Source: Azotobacter vinelandii CA (GTDB lineage Bacteria; Pseudomonadota; Gammaproteobacteria; Pseudomonadales; Pseudomonadaceae). Taken from it: a stretch of DNA of 64,000 bases. The stretch covers positions 434,001 to 498,000 of the forward strand of contig NC_021149.1 of the NCBI RefSeq assembly GCF_000380335.1, in the 5' to 3' direction. This document shows positions 17,747-25,351 of this stretch, one piece after another (position 1 is the first letter of the stretch; each line of letters begins with the position of its first letter). Made by a program: the position numbers and the translations under genes. The notes below the pieces were generated by a model. The model did no database searches, was not told the DNA's origin, and saw only the letters and a list, made by a program, of their open reading frames with translations.

Positions 17747-18418
17747 ATGTCCGACCGCGCCGAAACGCCGTCTGTCCGGGAGCCGTTCAACGCCATCGAG
17801 GTCCGCATTCTGGGGTGCCTGATCGAGAAGCAGGCGACCACGCCGGAGAGCTACCCGCTGACCCTCAATGCCCTGGTGCTGGCCTGCAACCAGAAAAGCA
17901 GCCGCGAGCCGCTGATGAACCTCGCTTCCGGCCAGGTCGGCCAGGGGTTGCGCCAACTGGAGGGACGCTCCCTGGTGGAGCTGGTCATGGGCAGCCGGGC
18001 GGACCGCTGGGAGCATCGCCTCGACAAGGCCCTGCAACTCACGCCGCCGCAACTGTCGCTGCTCGGCCTGCTGTTGCTGCGCGGTCCGCAGACCGTCAAC
18101 GAACTGCTGACCCGCAGCGCCCGCCTGTACGCTTTCGATGACGGCGAGGAACTGCAGCACCAACTGGAGCGGCTGATCGGTCGCGAACTTGTCTGCCGCT
18201 TGCCGCGCCAGCCGGGGCAACGCGAGGAGCGCTACATGCATCGGTTGGGTAGCGCGGAGGATCTGGAGGAACTGCTGGCCGCACGCGCGACCCAGGCGGC
18301 CGTCAACGAGGGGGCGGCGGGTGGCCGGATCGAGGCGCTGGAAGCGCGCATCGCGGAGCTGGAGACGCGGTTGGCGAAGCTGGAGGAGGATCTGGGGAGC
18401 GGCGAGCCGCGGGGGTGA
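17747..18418 (+). CDS. YceH/DUF480 family protein
   Basis: A 223-residue protein of UPF0502 (YceH). The N-terminal part has the typical [20 protein letters not shown] and SREPLMNL segments of a tandem winged-helix fold; the C-terminal about 40 residues are a coiled coil of Glu, Leu, Ala and Arg heptads. The paired winged helices suggest DNA binding, but no function is established that I know of. Divergent from the lipid-transport operon. Confidence 0.9.
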   Translation: MSDRAETPSVREPFNAIEVRILGCLIEKQATTPESYPLTLNALVLACNQKSSREPLMNLASGQVGQGLRQLEGRSLVELVMGSRADRWEHRLDKALQLTPPQLSLLGLLLLRGPQTVNELLTRSARLYAFDDGEELQHQLERLIGRELVCRLPRQPGQREERYMHRLGSAEDLEELLAARATQAAVNEGAAGGRIEALEARIAELETRLAKLEEDLGSGEPRG

Positions 18419-18444
18419 GCCGGGTTTTCCGGAAAGGGGGATCG

Positions 18445-18818
18445 CTCGAAGCACAGAGGGGAGCCTGAGCTCCCCTCGAAATCGACTTTGTGCTTTGTTC
18501 TTCTTGTGCTCGATCTGTTGTTGTTTTTGTCGACCGCCACTCTGAAGAAAGTGCTTCAGTCGGCCCCAGCCGGGGCCAAGAGCAAACGTATTTCTTTGAT
18601 CGCCGATATCGCGATGATCACCAAGTGATCCAACCAGTCCGGGCGCTACCTCGAGGTAGTTTTATTGTTCTCTGTCCGGCTGCGGGGCCTAGACCCCAGG
18701 AGCGCGAATCCTCTCCAAAAAAATCAGTTTGCGCCGTCTCTGCCGTGCTTGTTCTTGTTATGTCAGAGTCGTTTCGTATTGTTGTTCTTGAGATACCGTT
18801 TTTTATTTTTGTTGTGTG
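18445..18818 (-). ncRNA. CrcZ/CrcY-type Crc/Hfq-sequestering sRNA
   Basis: About 370 nt on the minus strand. The predicted 5' end GCACACAACAAAAATAAAA resembles the start of CrcZ as I remember it. The RNA carries at least five AANAANAA motifs, the A-rich sites bound by Hfq/Crc: near 18785 (AAGAACAA), 18757 (AACAAGAA), 18666 (AACAATAA), 18525 (AACAACAA) and 18500 (AAGAAGAA). It is preceded by a sigma-54 promoter and a CbrB-like palindrome, as in crcZ genes. GC content drops sharply against both neighbours. It is not next to cbrAB, so it is more likely a CrcY-type paralogue than CrcZ itself. The 3' end is at a strong hairpin with a weak T-tract. Confidence 0.8.
18456..18477 (-). terminator. Terminator hairpin of the Crc-type RNA
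   Basis: A perfect nine-base-pair stem (18456-18464 with 18469-18477) and a four-base loop. On the minus strand it is followed by TGTGCTT, a poor U-tract. It is also 37 bases after the yceH stop and might serve that gene on the plus strand. Confidence 0.55.
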
Positions 18819-18826
18819 CGAGATAG

Positions 18827-18842
18827 AGCATTACCTGTGCCA
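18827..18842 (-). promoter_or_regulatory. Sigma-54 promoter of the Crc-type RNA
   Basis: TGGCAC-N5-ATGCT on the minus strand. GG (18841-18840) and GC (18829-18828) are separated by exactly ten bases, the -24/-12 spacing. The expected start is near 18817. Sigma-54 dependence together with CbrB is the known mode of crcZ/crcY expression. Confidence 0.7.
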
Positions 18843-18991
18843 AAAAAATAAAGTCATTGAAAATCAAAGGCTTATATTTTGTGGTGTTTTGGTGGAGCCC
18901 ACGGAGAGGGAAATTCTGTTTCCGTTCGACCCAGATCTGCTACCCGTGGCCGGGGTGAGGGTAACAACCGGTTGCCCGTCCGGCTCCGCTG

Positions 18992-19011
18992 GGTAACGTC
19001 CGTTTGTTACC
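18992..19011. promoter_or_regulatory. CbrB-type operator candidate
   Basis: A perfect inverted repeat GGTAAC-N8-GTTACC about 180 bases upstream of the Crc-type RNA start, with a further GTAACAAC half-site at 18961-18968. Enhancer distance and GTTAC-like half-sites agree with CbrB activation of crc RNAs as I recall it; the exact consensus needs checking. Confidence 0.5.
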
Positions 19012-19026
19012 GATCCCGGCCGGGGC

Positions 19027-19362
19027 TCAGCGGGCGTCGAAATGCACCGGAGCTTCGGGCTGGCCGGCGAGGATCGCGCCGGCCAGTTCCATGTCGCTGG
19101 CTTGCAGTCGCGGGTCGGCCTCGCGCAGTTGCCGCAGCGCCGCCTCCAGGTAGGGGCCGCGAATCCGCCCGTCGCTGGCGACGAAGGTGCCGGCATCCTC
19201 CCGGGCAGCGACGATCAGCTTGTCGTCCTTGACGGTCAGGTAGGTCGAGGCGGTGGTGATACCGGAGGAGATGATGTCGCGTACGAAGTCGTCGTCGGCC
19301 TGTGCCGCGCCGAAGGGGAGAGCGGTGAGGCCGATGGCGAGGACGGCGATCTTGCTGTTCAT
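19027..19362 (-). CDS. DUF2388 family periplasmic protein
   Basis: A 111-residue protein with a signal peptide (cut near GAAQA/DD). The mature part has the features of the Pseudomonas DUF2388 family: a Ser/Thr-rich STYLTVKDDKLIVAA segment, the AREDAGTFVASDGRIRG motif, and an LEAALRQLR helix. Such proteins are often encoded in multiple copies in pseudomonads; no role is known to me. It is transcribed from within the upstream region of the Crc-type RNA only on the same strand and has its own ATG at 19362. Confidence 0.85.
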   Translation of the reverse strand: MNSKIAVLAIGLTALPFGAAQADDDFVRDIISSGITTASTYLTVKDDKLIVAAREDAGTFVASDGRIRGPYLEAALRQLREADPRLQASDMELAGAILAGQPEAPVHFDAR

Positions 19363-19450
19363 GAGGTAACTCCTGGACGCGATGTCTAAATGAGATCATC
19401 GGCGTGCGATCCGGGTTCCCCGCCGGCGGCTCCGGACCCGGCCGGCCCGA

Positions 19451-19702
19451 TCAGCGGTCCAGCAGATGCTCGCGCCAGCGTTTCCAGAGCAGCAGCAACA
19501 GCGTCGACAGGCTGACGAACAGCAGCAGTTGCAGCTTCCAGGAAAAATCGGGCAGGACCTGCAGCAGCACGGCGAGGCCGGTGGCGACCAGGGCCATCCA
19601 CAACAGGTAGCCGCCGGCGTCGAAGACTTCCAGGATCAGTAGCAGGATGCCGAGCCCCAGCCAGTGCCAGGGCGACAGTCCCTGCAGAAAGGTCAGCAAC
19701 AT
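19451..19702 (-). CDS. Short NfeD-like membrane protein
   Basis: An 83-residue protein with three hydrophobic helices and the start typical of NfeD proteins (WHWLGLGILLLILEVFDAGG). Usual NfeD proteins continue with a soluble OB-fold domain to about 140 residues or more; here the frame stops at HLLDR directly after the helices. The sequence downstream does not encode the missing domain in any frame that I can see. It may be a natural short form or a truncated copy. The family is linked to membrane-protein quality control with stomatins, but no stomatin gene is adjacent. Confidence 0.65.
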   Translation of the reverse strand: MLLTFLQGLSPWHWLGLGILLLILEVFDAGGYLLWMALVATGLAVLLQVLPDFSWKLQLLLFVSLSTLLLLLWKRWREHLLDR

Positions 19703-19796
19703 GGGCGGCTCCGCGGGCCGGGACGGGGACGGATGATTCGGTGATTTGGCATGGAGCTTTCCCGAGGGTGGACGGACGATACGCAATCCTACCGGT

Positions 19797-21581
19797 TCAC
19801 TGCCGATCGCTCTGCGGGGTGACGCGCATGACTTCTTCGAGGGTGGTCGAGCCGGCGGCGACCTTCAGCGCGCCGGACAGACGCAGGCTGCGCATGCCGT
19901 CCCTGAAGGCGGCGCGGCGCAGCGCGAGCAGGTCGGTATCGGTTTTGATCAGCGCTTTGAGGGCATCGTTCAGCAGCATGATCTCGTAGACTCCGGCGCG
20001 CCCGCGATAGCTGGTGTCGCGGCATTCGGCGCAGCCCACCGCCCGCTGCGCAGCGCTCGGCGGCGGGGCGTTCCAGGGACGGGTGAGGGCCTGCCAGTCG
20101 GCCGCATCGAGGCTGACCGGCGCCTTGCAGTGCGGGCACAGGGTTCGTACCAGGCGCTGGGCCATGACTCCGAGCAGGGTGGCCTTGATCAGGTAATGAG
20201 GCACGCCCAGCTCGAGCAGGCGGGCGATGGCGCCGGGCGCGTCGTTGGTGTGCAGGGTGGAGAGCACCAGGTGACCGGTGAGTGCCGCCTGGATGGCCAT
20301 CTCGGCGGTTTCCAGGTCGCGGATCTCGCCGATCATGATGATGTCCGGGTCCTGGCGCATCAGCGCGCGCACGCCGCTGGCGAAGTCCAGATCGATGTTG
20401 CGCTGCACCTGCATCTGGTTGAACGCCGGTTCGATCATCTCGATGGGGTCTTCGATGGTGCAGACGTTGACTTCCGGCGTCGCCAGTTGTTTCAGCGTGG
20501 TGTAGAGGGTGGTGGTCTTGCCCGAGCCGGTCGGGCCGGTGACCAGGACGATGCCGTTGGGTTGGTCGGTCATGCTCCGCCAGCGCCGCAGGTCGTCGGC
20601 GGAAAAACCGAGGGCGTCGAAGCTCTTGAGCAATACCTCGGGGTCGAAGATGCGCATCACCAGCTTCTCGCCGAAGGCGGTCGGCAGGGTCGAGAGGCGC
20701 AGCTCGATCTCGCCGCCGTCCGGGCTTCTGGTCTTGACCCGGCCGTCCTGCGGCTTGCGCTTCTCGGCGACGTTCATCCGGCCGAGACTCTTCAGCCGGC
20801 CGACTACCGCCATGCTCACCTGCGACGGGAACCGGTAGACGTTGTGCAACACGCCGTCGATGCGAAAGCGCACGCTGCCGGCCTCGCGGCGCGGCTCGAT
20901 GTGGATGTCGCTGGCGCGCTGCTCGAAGGCGTACTGGAGCAGCCAGTCGACGATGGTGACGATGTGCGCGTCGTTGGCGTCCGGCTCCCGGTCCGCCGCG
21001 CCGAGCCTGAACAACTGCTCGAAGTTGCCGGTGCCGGCGCTCTTCTGCTCCGGGGCCGAGGCGCCGCTGACCGACCTGGCCAGGCGGTAGAACTCCTGGG
21101 TGAAGCGGCGGATGTCGACGGGGTTGGCCACCACCCGGCGGATCGGCCGCCTGAGTGCCTGGGCCAGATCGGCCTCCCAGGCGCCGACGAAAGGTTGCGC
21201 GCTGGCGACCGTGACGCCGTCCGCCGCGACCGCCACGGCGAGGATGCCGTGGCGCTGGGCGAAGGCGCGGGACATCAGCGGGGTGATCGCGGCGACGTCG
21301 AGCTTCAGCGGGTCGATACGCAGGTAGGGTTGCCCGGCATGGTCGGCCAGCCACTGGGTGAGGCTTTCCAGGTCGAGCTTGCGGCCGGGTCGGAGGCGGT
21401 CGTCGAGCCGTTGGGCGGCGAGCGACTCGAGTGGGTGCTGTCGGCTGTCCGGGGTGCTGCGCTGGATCGCCAGGCAGCGCTCGGCGCTGTCCCGGTCGAT
21501 CCGGCCGCAGGCGACCAGCTCGCGCAACAGCTCGCCCGGATCGAGCCGGCGGTCCTCGGTGGGAGATGCGATGGAAGGCAT
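19797..21581 (-). CDS. GspE/PilB-family secretion ATPase, stand-alone
   Basis: A 594-residue hexameric ATPase of the type II secretion/type IV pilus assembly class. An N-terminal GspE_N-like region (about 60-190) is followed by the ATPase core: Walker A GPTGSGKTTTLYT, the Asp box EDPIEMIEP, Walker B DIIMIGEIRDLETAE, and a His box LVLSTLHTNDA. The Zn-binding CxxC pairs (TLCPHC and GCAEC) place it with PilB/GspE. No pilin, prepilin peptidase, secretin or GspF gene is nearby, so its partner system is elsewhere or it is an orphan. The ATG at 21581 begins the region that looks coding; earlier in-frame codons overlap the DUF502 gene. Confidence 0.9.
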   Translation of the reverse strand: MPSIASPTEDRRLDPGELLRELVACGRIDRDSAERCLAIQRSTPDSRQHPLESLAAQRLDDRLRPGRKLDLESLTQWLADHAGQPYLRIDPLKLDVAAITPLMSRAFAQRHGILAVAVAADGVTVASAQPFVGAWEADLAQALRRPIRRVVANPVDIRRFTQEFYRLARSVSGASAPEQKSAGTGNFEQLFRLGAADREPDANDAHIVTIVDWLLQYAFEQRASDIHIEPRREAGSVRFRIDGVLHNVYRFPSQVSMAVVGRLKSLGRMNVAEKRKPQDGRVKTRSPDGGEIELRLSTLPTAFGEKLVMRIFDPEVLLKSFDALGFSADDLRRWRSMTDQPNGIVLVTGPTGSGKTTTLYTTLKQLATPEVNVCTIEDPIEMIEPAFNQMQVQRNIDLDFASGVRALMRQDPDIIMIGEIRDLETAEMAIQAALTGHLVLSTLHTNDAPGAIARLLELGVPHYLIKATLLGVMAQRLVRTLCPHCKAPVSLDAADWQALTRPWNAPPPSAAQRAVGCAECRDTSYRGRAGVYEIMLLNDALKALIKTDTDLLALRRAAFRDGMRSLRLSGALKVAAGSTTLEEVMRVTPQSDRQ

Positions 21582-21655
21582 GCGGGGTCTCGGCGGTTCT
21601 ACGTCCGCATGCCAGCATGCCCGATGGGCTCGTCGGGGCGAAGCGACGGCCGTCT

Positions 21656-22345
21656 TCAGAGGCTTTTTCCGTGACCCAGGTCGAGGCTTTGTTCCCTTCT
21701 CGCCCGGCTCCTGGCCTTGGAGGGCGGCGTGAGGCCCATGGAGACATAGATGCTGGTCAACTCGTCGATCCCCATGTGCGCCGGACGCACCCAGTCCACC
21801 GGCACGTAGAGCAGGCCGCCGCCGACCGGGATCGGCGCGGTGGGCACCAGCACGGCATGGTAGCTGCGGCCCTCGATCTCGATCGGCGCGGAGCTCGGCA
21901 GCAGCGCCAGCACGGCGACGCCGTCGCCGCCGAAGAAGCACCAGACCGGGCTCATGGCGCCGATGTCGGGGTTCTTGTCCTTGTCCAGCAGGGCGACGAA
22001 GCGGTCCGCCAGGTTGTAGAGCTGGCCGATCAGCGGAGTACGCCGCAGGGTGACGTCGATCAGCCGGGTCAACGGCCCGCGCAGGCCCAGTTGCACCGCC
22101 AGGCCCAGCGGGTAGAGGCAGGCCAGCAGCACGAAGCCGCCGAACAGGTAGGCCAGCGACGGATTGCTCACGAAGTACTGGCCGAGCCCGGCGGAGATCT
22201 GCCCGGCGAGGGTGGAAGGGCCGATCAGGCGGTTCAGCAGGCTGATGATCCAGGCCAGCAGCACCAGGGTCAGGGTCAGCGGCAGAAGCGCCAGAAGGCC
22301 GGTCAGCCAGGTGGTGAAGATGGTTTTGAGACTTAGCTTGAACAT
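21656..22345 (-). CDS. DUF502 membrane protein
   Basis: A 229-residue protein with two N-terminal transmembrane helices (about 10-35 and 65-90) and a soluble C-terminal half with a PLIGQLYNLADRFV segment, as in the DUF502 family. The C-terminal 25 residues are basic. A regulatory or scaffolding membrane role has been suggested for relatives in plants (LIKE COV); the bacterial role is unknown. It lies between the CYTH gene and the GspE-like gene on the same strand, with short gaps of 52 and 74 bases. Confidence 0.85.
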   Translation of the reverse strand: MFKLSLKTIFTTWLTGLLALLPLTLTLVLLAWIISLLNRLIGPSTLAGQISAGLGQYFVSNPSLAYLFGGFVLLACLYPLGLAVQLGLRGPLTRLIDVTLRRTPLIGQLYNLADRFVALLDKDKNPDIGAMSPVWCFFGGDGVAVLALLPSSAPIEIEGRSYHAVLVPTAPIPVGGGLLYVPVDWVRPAHMGIDELTSIYVSMGLTPPSKARSRARREQSLDLGHGKSL

Positions 22346-22397
22346 TGCGTGCGTCCGTATGGAGTCGCGCGGCAGGGCCCGCCTGCCGGGCGGGAGC

Positions 22398-23762
22398 CTA
22401 TTTCAGCAGCGCTTTCCAAGGTTTCAGGGTCGCCACGATCTGCGCCTGGGCGGCGCGCTGCTCGCGCAGGTCATCATCCAGCGGACGGGCGGCCAGCTCG
22501 CCGAGCTTCGCCAGTTCGCCGTACAGGCGGTCTGGCTCGGGCATTTCAAGCACGTTGCGGGCAAGGCGCAGCCAGACTAGCACACGCTCGAGGCGCGGAA
22601 GCTGCTCCGTTAGATTTTCCGGCTGTTGCTGGCAGCGGGGCAGCGACAATGCGCGCGCTTCGTCGGCCAGCAGGTGCGTCAGCCAGCGGCCCAGGGGCGC
22701 TGCGCCCTGGCGCTGGCCGGCGGCGTTGCGCCGCTCGGTCCAGGCGCGGGTCAGCAGCCAGCGCGAGGCTTCCAGCGAGAACAGTCCCCAGCGCGGTCGT
22801 TCCAGTTCGGCGGCGAAGCGGGCCGGAGCCGCCTGGCGCACGGCTTCGTCGTCCCGGCCGGCGACGAGCTGTGGCCGCCAGTCTCCGATCAGCGCGTCCA
22901 GCGCGCCGCGCAGGGCGCTGGAGCCGGCCCGCGGAGCGGCCTGGCCGAGGCTGCCGAGCAGGGCGCGCAGGTCGATCAGTTGGGCGAGCCACTGCTCCAG
23001 CAGTTTCCAGTGGCCGTTGAAGCGGTACTGCTCGGCCAGGCGCTGGCTGCAGCCGAGCAGGTGCCAGGCCAGCGGCGCGAAGGCCTCGTCCAACGGCAAC
23101 TCCGCGTCCGGGATCGGCGCCGGCAGGACGAGGGCGTAGCTGGCCGGATCGAACAGCCGGTAGCCGCGTTCGGCCTTGCTGATGTCGCAGGGCATCAGCG
23201 GCAGGTCGGCGGCCAGGGCGAGGGCCAGTTCCAGCAGCGCGGCGGGTTCGCCCTCGCGCAGTTCCAGCTCCAGTTCGCAGATTTCTTCCTCGCGCGGACC
23301 GGCGACCACCTTGCCCAGATCCAGCGCCGCCTCGACGGCCACCCGACGCCCGTCGCGCTGCCAGACCAGATCGGCCTTCTCGCGGACGAAGTCGGTGCTG
23401 AAGATCGGCAGCAGGGTGCCCTTGTCCAGGCCGGCCAGCTCCGCCGGCCAGCACTGGTCGTCGAGCAGTGCCGGGTCCAGGACGGGCGCTTCCAGGTACC
23501 AGTCCCACTCGTTGCGCTCGGACAGCCCGGCGACGCTCTGCCCGCGGCTCTTCAGGGTCTGGATGCACTGCCCGCCGTCGCGCCGCAGGCGCAGGGCCAC
23601 CCGGGCGCGGGCCAGGTCGCGCGCCGGGGTGTCGTAGTACTGGTTGAGCAGTTCGTGGCGCTGCCAGCCGCCCTCGCTGCGGGCGTTCAGCAGGGGGTGT
23701 TCGCGCAGGGCGGCGAGGGTGGTGCGACTGACGCGCAGCTTGATTTCGGTTTCTTTGGCCAT
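22398..23762 (-). CDS. CYTH-CHAD inorganic triphosphatase (YgiF-like)
   Basis: A 454-residue protein. The N-terminal CYTH domain (about 1-205) opens with the ExExK motif (ETEIK, residues 4-8) that binds triphosphate and metal in triphosphate-tunnel enzymes; further acidic and basic tunnel residues follow (RLRRDG, ELELELREGE). The C-terminal half (about 215-454) is a helical CHAD-like domain. E. coli YgiF with this layout hydrolyses inorganic triphosphate. The ATG at 23762 is chosen because the motif must be near the N-terminus. Confidence 0.88.
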   Translation of the reverse strand: MAKETEIKLRVSRTTLAALREHPLLNARSEGGWQRHELLNQYYDTPARDLARARVALRLRRDGGQCIQTLKSRGQSVAGLSERNEWDWYLEAPVLDPALLDDQCWPAELAGLDKGTLLPIFSTDFVREKADLVWQRDGRRVAVEAALDLGKVVAGPREEEICELELELREGEPAALLELALALAADLPLMPCDISKAERGYRLFDPASYALVLPAPIPDAELPLDEAFAPLAWHLLGCSQRLAEQYRFNGHWKLLEQWLAQLIDLRALLGSLGQAAPRAGSSALRGALDALIGDWRPQLVAGRDDEAVRQAAPARFAAELERPRWGLFSLEASRWLLTRAWTERRNAAGQRQGAAPLGRWLTHLLADEARALSLPRCQQQPENLTEQLPRLERVLVWLRLARNVLEMPEPDRLYGELAKLGELAARPLDDDLREQRAAQAQIVATLKPWKALLK

Positions 23763-24256
23763 CGTCGACTCACAGTGGGTTGCTCGGGCGAACGGCACGG
23801 GACCCGGCCGAAGTACCGGCGGAACCGGGCTCGCACCGGTCGACGCCGGGCATCCGGTTCGGCAGGAGGATCAAGCATGAAAATTCCGTGATTGTCCGCC
23901 GGGGGCGCGCGATTATGCCAGAAGGCAGGGCGGGCCGGAGTCGGCCCGTCGGCGAATCGGGCAATCGCATGAAGTTGTGGGAAGCTTGAAACTGGACCGG
24001 CAAGGTTGGCGTCGTCTTGCGATCCGCGGCATCGGCCGCTTGCCGAGAGGCCGTAGGTGTCGGAGCGCTCGGCAAGCAGCCATGCCAAAGGTCATGCAAT
24101 CTTGCCGGGCCGGGATCAGGCGGGCGTTTCATGTGATCGTCCTGGTCGGCGACTGTCATCGCCCGGTCAACTGGAGCTGTTAAGAAGCCCTGTGCCCGCT
24201 TTTCCCCGTCCGGGCACGCTTCCTGTCCTTCCACCTCCAGGATTCGCCCGGTCCGC
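23763..24256. other. Divergent promoter region, no gene seen
   Basis: About 490 bases between the divergent CYTH gene and the CorA-type transporter. Open frames here are short and overlapping. No strong hairpin with a T-run, tandem repeat or recognisable operator was found by eye. Confidence 0.45.
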
Positions 24257-25276
24257 ATGAACCGCGATTTCGTCCACAGCAGCCAGGACGCCGACCTGTT
24301 CGGCCTGCTCTACGGCTTCCGCTTCCGCCCCGGCGAGCGCGGCCGGGAGGTCGATTCGGCGACCGCGCTCGAATGCCTGCGCCAGTCCCGCGACTCCGAC
24401 GAGTTCCTCTGGCTGCACCTGAACCTGGCGCACGCCGCCTGCGAGCGCTGGATGCGGACCCATCTGGACCTGCCGGAGTCCTTCTTCGAAACCCTGCGCG
24501 AAGGTTCCCGCTCGACGCGCATCGAGCACGTCGACGCGGCGCTGCTGGCGGTGGTCAACGACGTGGTGTTCAGCTTCGGCCGGGTTTCCTCGGACGTCGC
24601 CACCCTCTGGGTCTGCGCGCGCCGGCACCTGCTGGTCAGCGTCCGCCTGCAGCCGCTGCGCTCGGTGGATGAACTGCGCTCCTCGGTGCGGCGCGGCGAG
24701 TGCTTCCGCTCCACGCTGGAGTTGCTGGTGCACCTGCTGCGCGACCAGGGCGACATCCTCACCCGCATCGTCCGCGATACCAGCACCGGCGTCGACCGCA
24801 TCGAGGACCAGTTGCTTTCCCTGCGCCTTTCCGACAATCGCGCCGAACTCAGCGCCATGCGCCGCGTGCTGGTGCGCCTGCATCGCCTGCTGGCGCTGGA
24901 GCCGGGCGCGCTGCTGCGCCTGCTCAACCGGCCGCCGGCCTGGCTGGCCGAGGCGGACGTGCAGGCGCTGCGCGAATCCACCGAGGAGTTCTCCCTGGTG
25001 ATCAGCGACCTGACCGCCCTCGGCGAGCGCATCAAGCTGCTGCAGGAGGAGATCGCCGCCACCCTCAACGAGCAGAGCAACCGCACGCTGTCCACCCTCA
25101 CCCTGGTCACCGTCCTGGCGCTGCCGATCAACATCACCGCCGGCTTTTTCGGCATGAACGTCGACGGCATCCCGCTGGCGGACAATCCCCATGGCTTCTG
25201 GGTCCTGGTGGCGCTGGTCGCCACCTTCACCGCCCTGGCCGGCTTCCGGGCCTTCCGCAAGGGCGGCGACCAGTAG
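24257..25276 (+). CDS. CorA/ZntB-family divalent cation transporter
   Basis: A 339-residue pentameric channel-type transporter. The long N-terminal cytoplasmic domain with its coiled-coil helix (about 190-260) is followed by two C-terminal transmembrane helices (about 280-300 and 313-332). The pore signature GMN is in GFFGMNVDG directly after the first helix. It is closer to ZntB than to CorA in the short, variable N-terminal domain, so Zn as well as Mg is possible. Seventy-five bases before the Pit-type phosphate transporter on the same strand. Confidence 0.88.
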   Translation: MNRDFVHSSQDADLFGLLYGFRFRPGERGREVDSATALECLRQSRDSDEFLWLHLNLAHAACERWMRTHLDLPESFFETLREGSRSTRIEHVDAALLAVVNDVVFSFGRVSSDVATLWVCARRHLLVSVRLQPLRSVDELRSSVRRGECFRSTLELLVHLLRDQGDILTRIVRDTSTGVDRIEDQLLSLRLSDNRAELSAMRRVLVRLHRLLALEPGALLRLLNRPPAWLAEADVQALRESTEEFSLVISDLTALGERIKLLQEEIAATLNEQSNRTLSTLTLVTVLALPINITAGFFGMNVDGIPLADNPHGFWVLVALVATFTALAGFRAFRKGGDQ

Positions 25277-25351
25277 CTGGAAATGTGCGAACTGTCACAT
25301 TCTGCAACGAGAATCCGCTTGCCTTCATTTTCAACCTGGATTCTTCGCTTC

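Noticed and set aside
18490-18996. Plus-strand 168-codon frame in the AT-rich island
   Set aside because: Composition and motifs fit the minus-strand Crc-type RNA; the frame has no ribosome binding site and no protein features.
25293-25310. Pho-box-like CTGTCAC-ATT-CTGCAAC before the Pit-type transporter
   Set aside because: The repeats are spaced by ten bases and not eleven, the second repeat is poor, and Pit transporters are usually constitutive.
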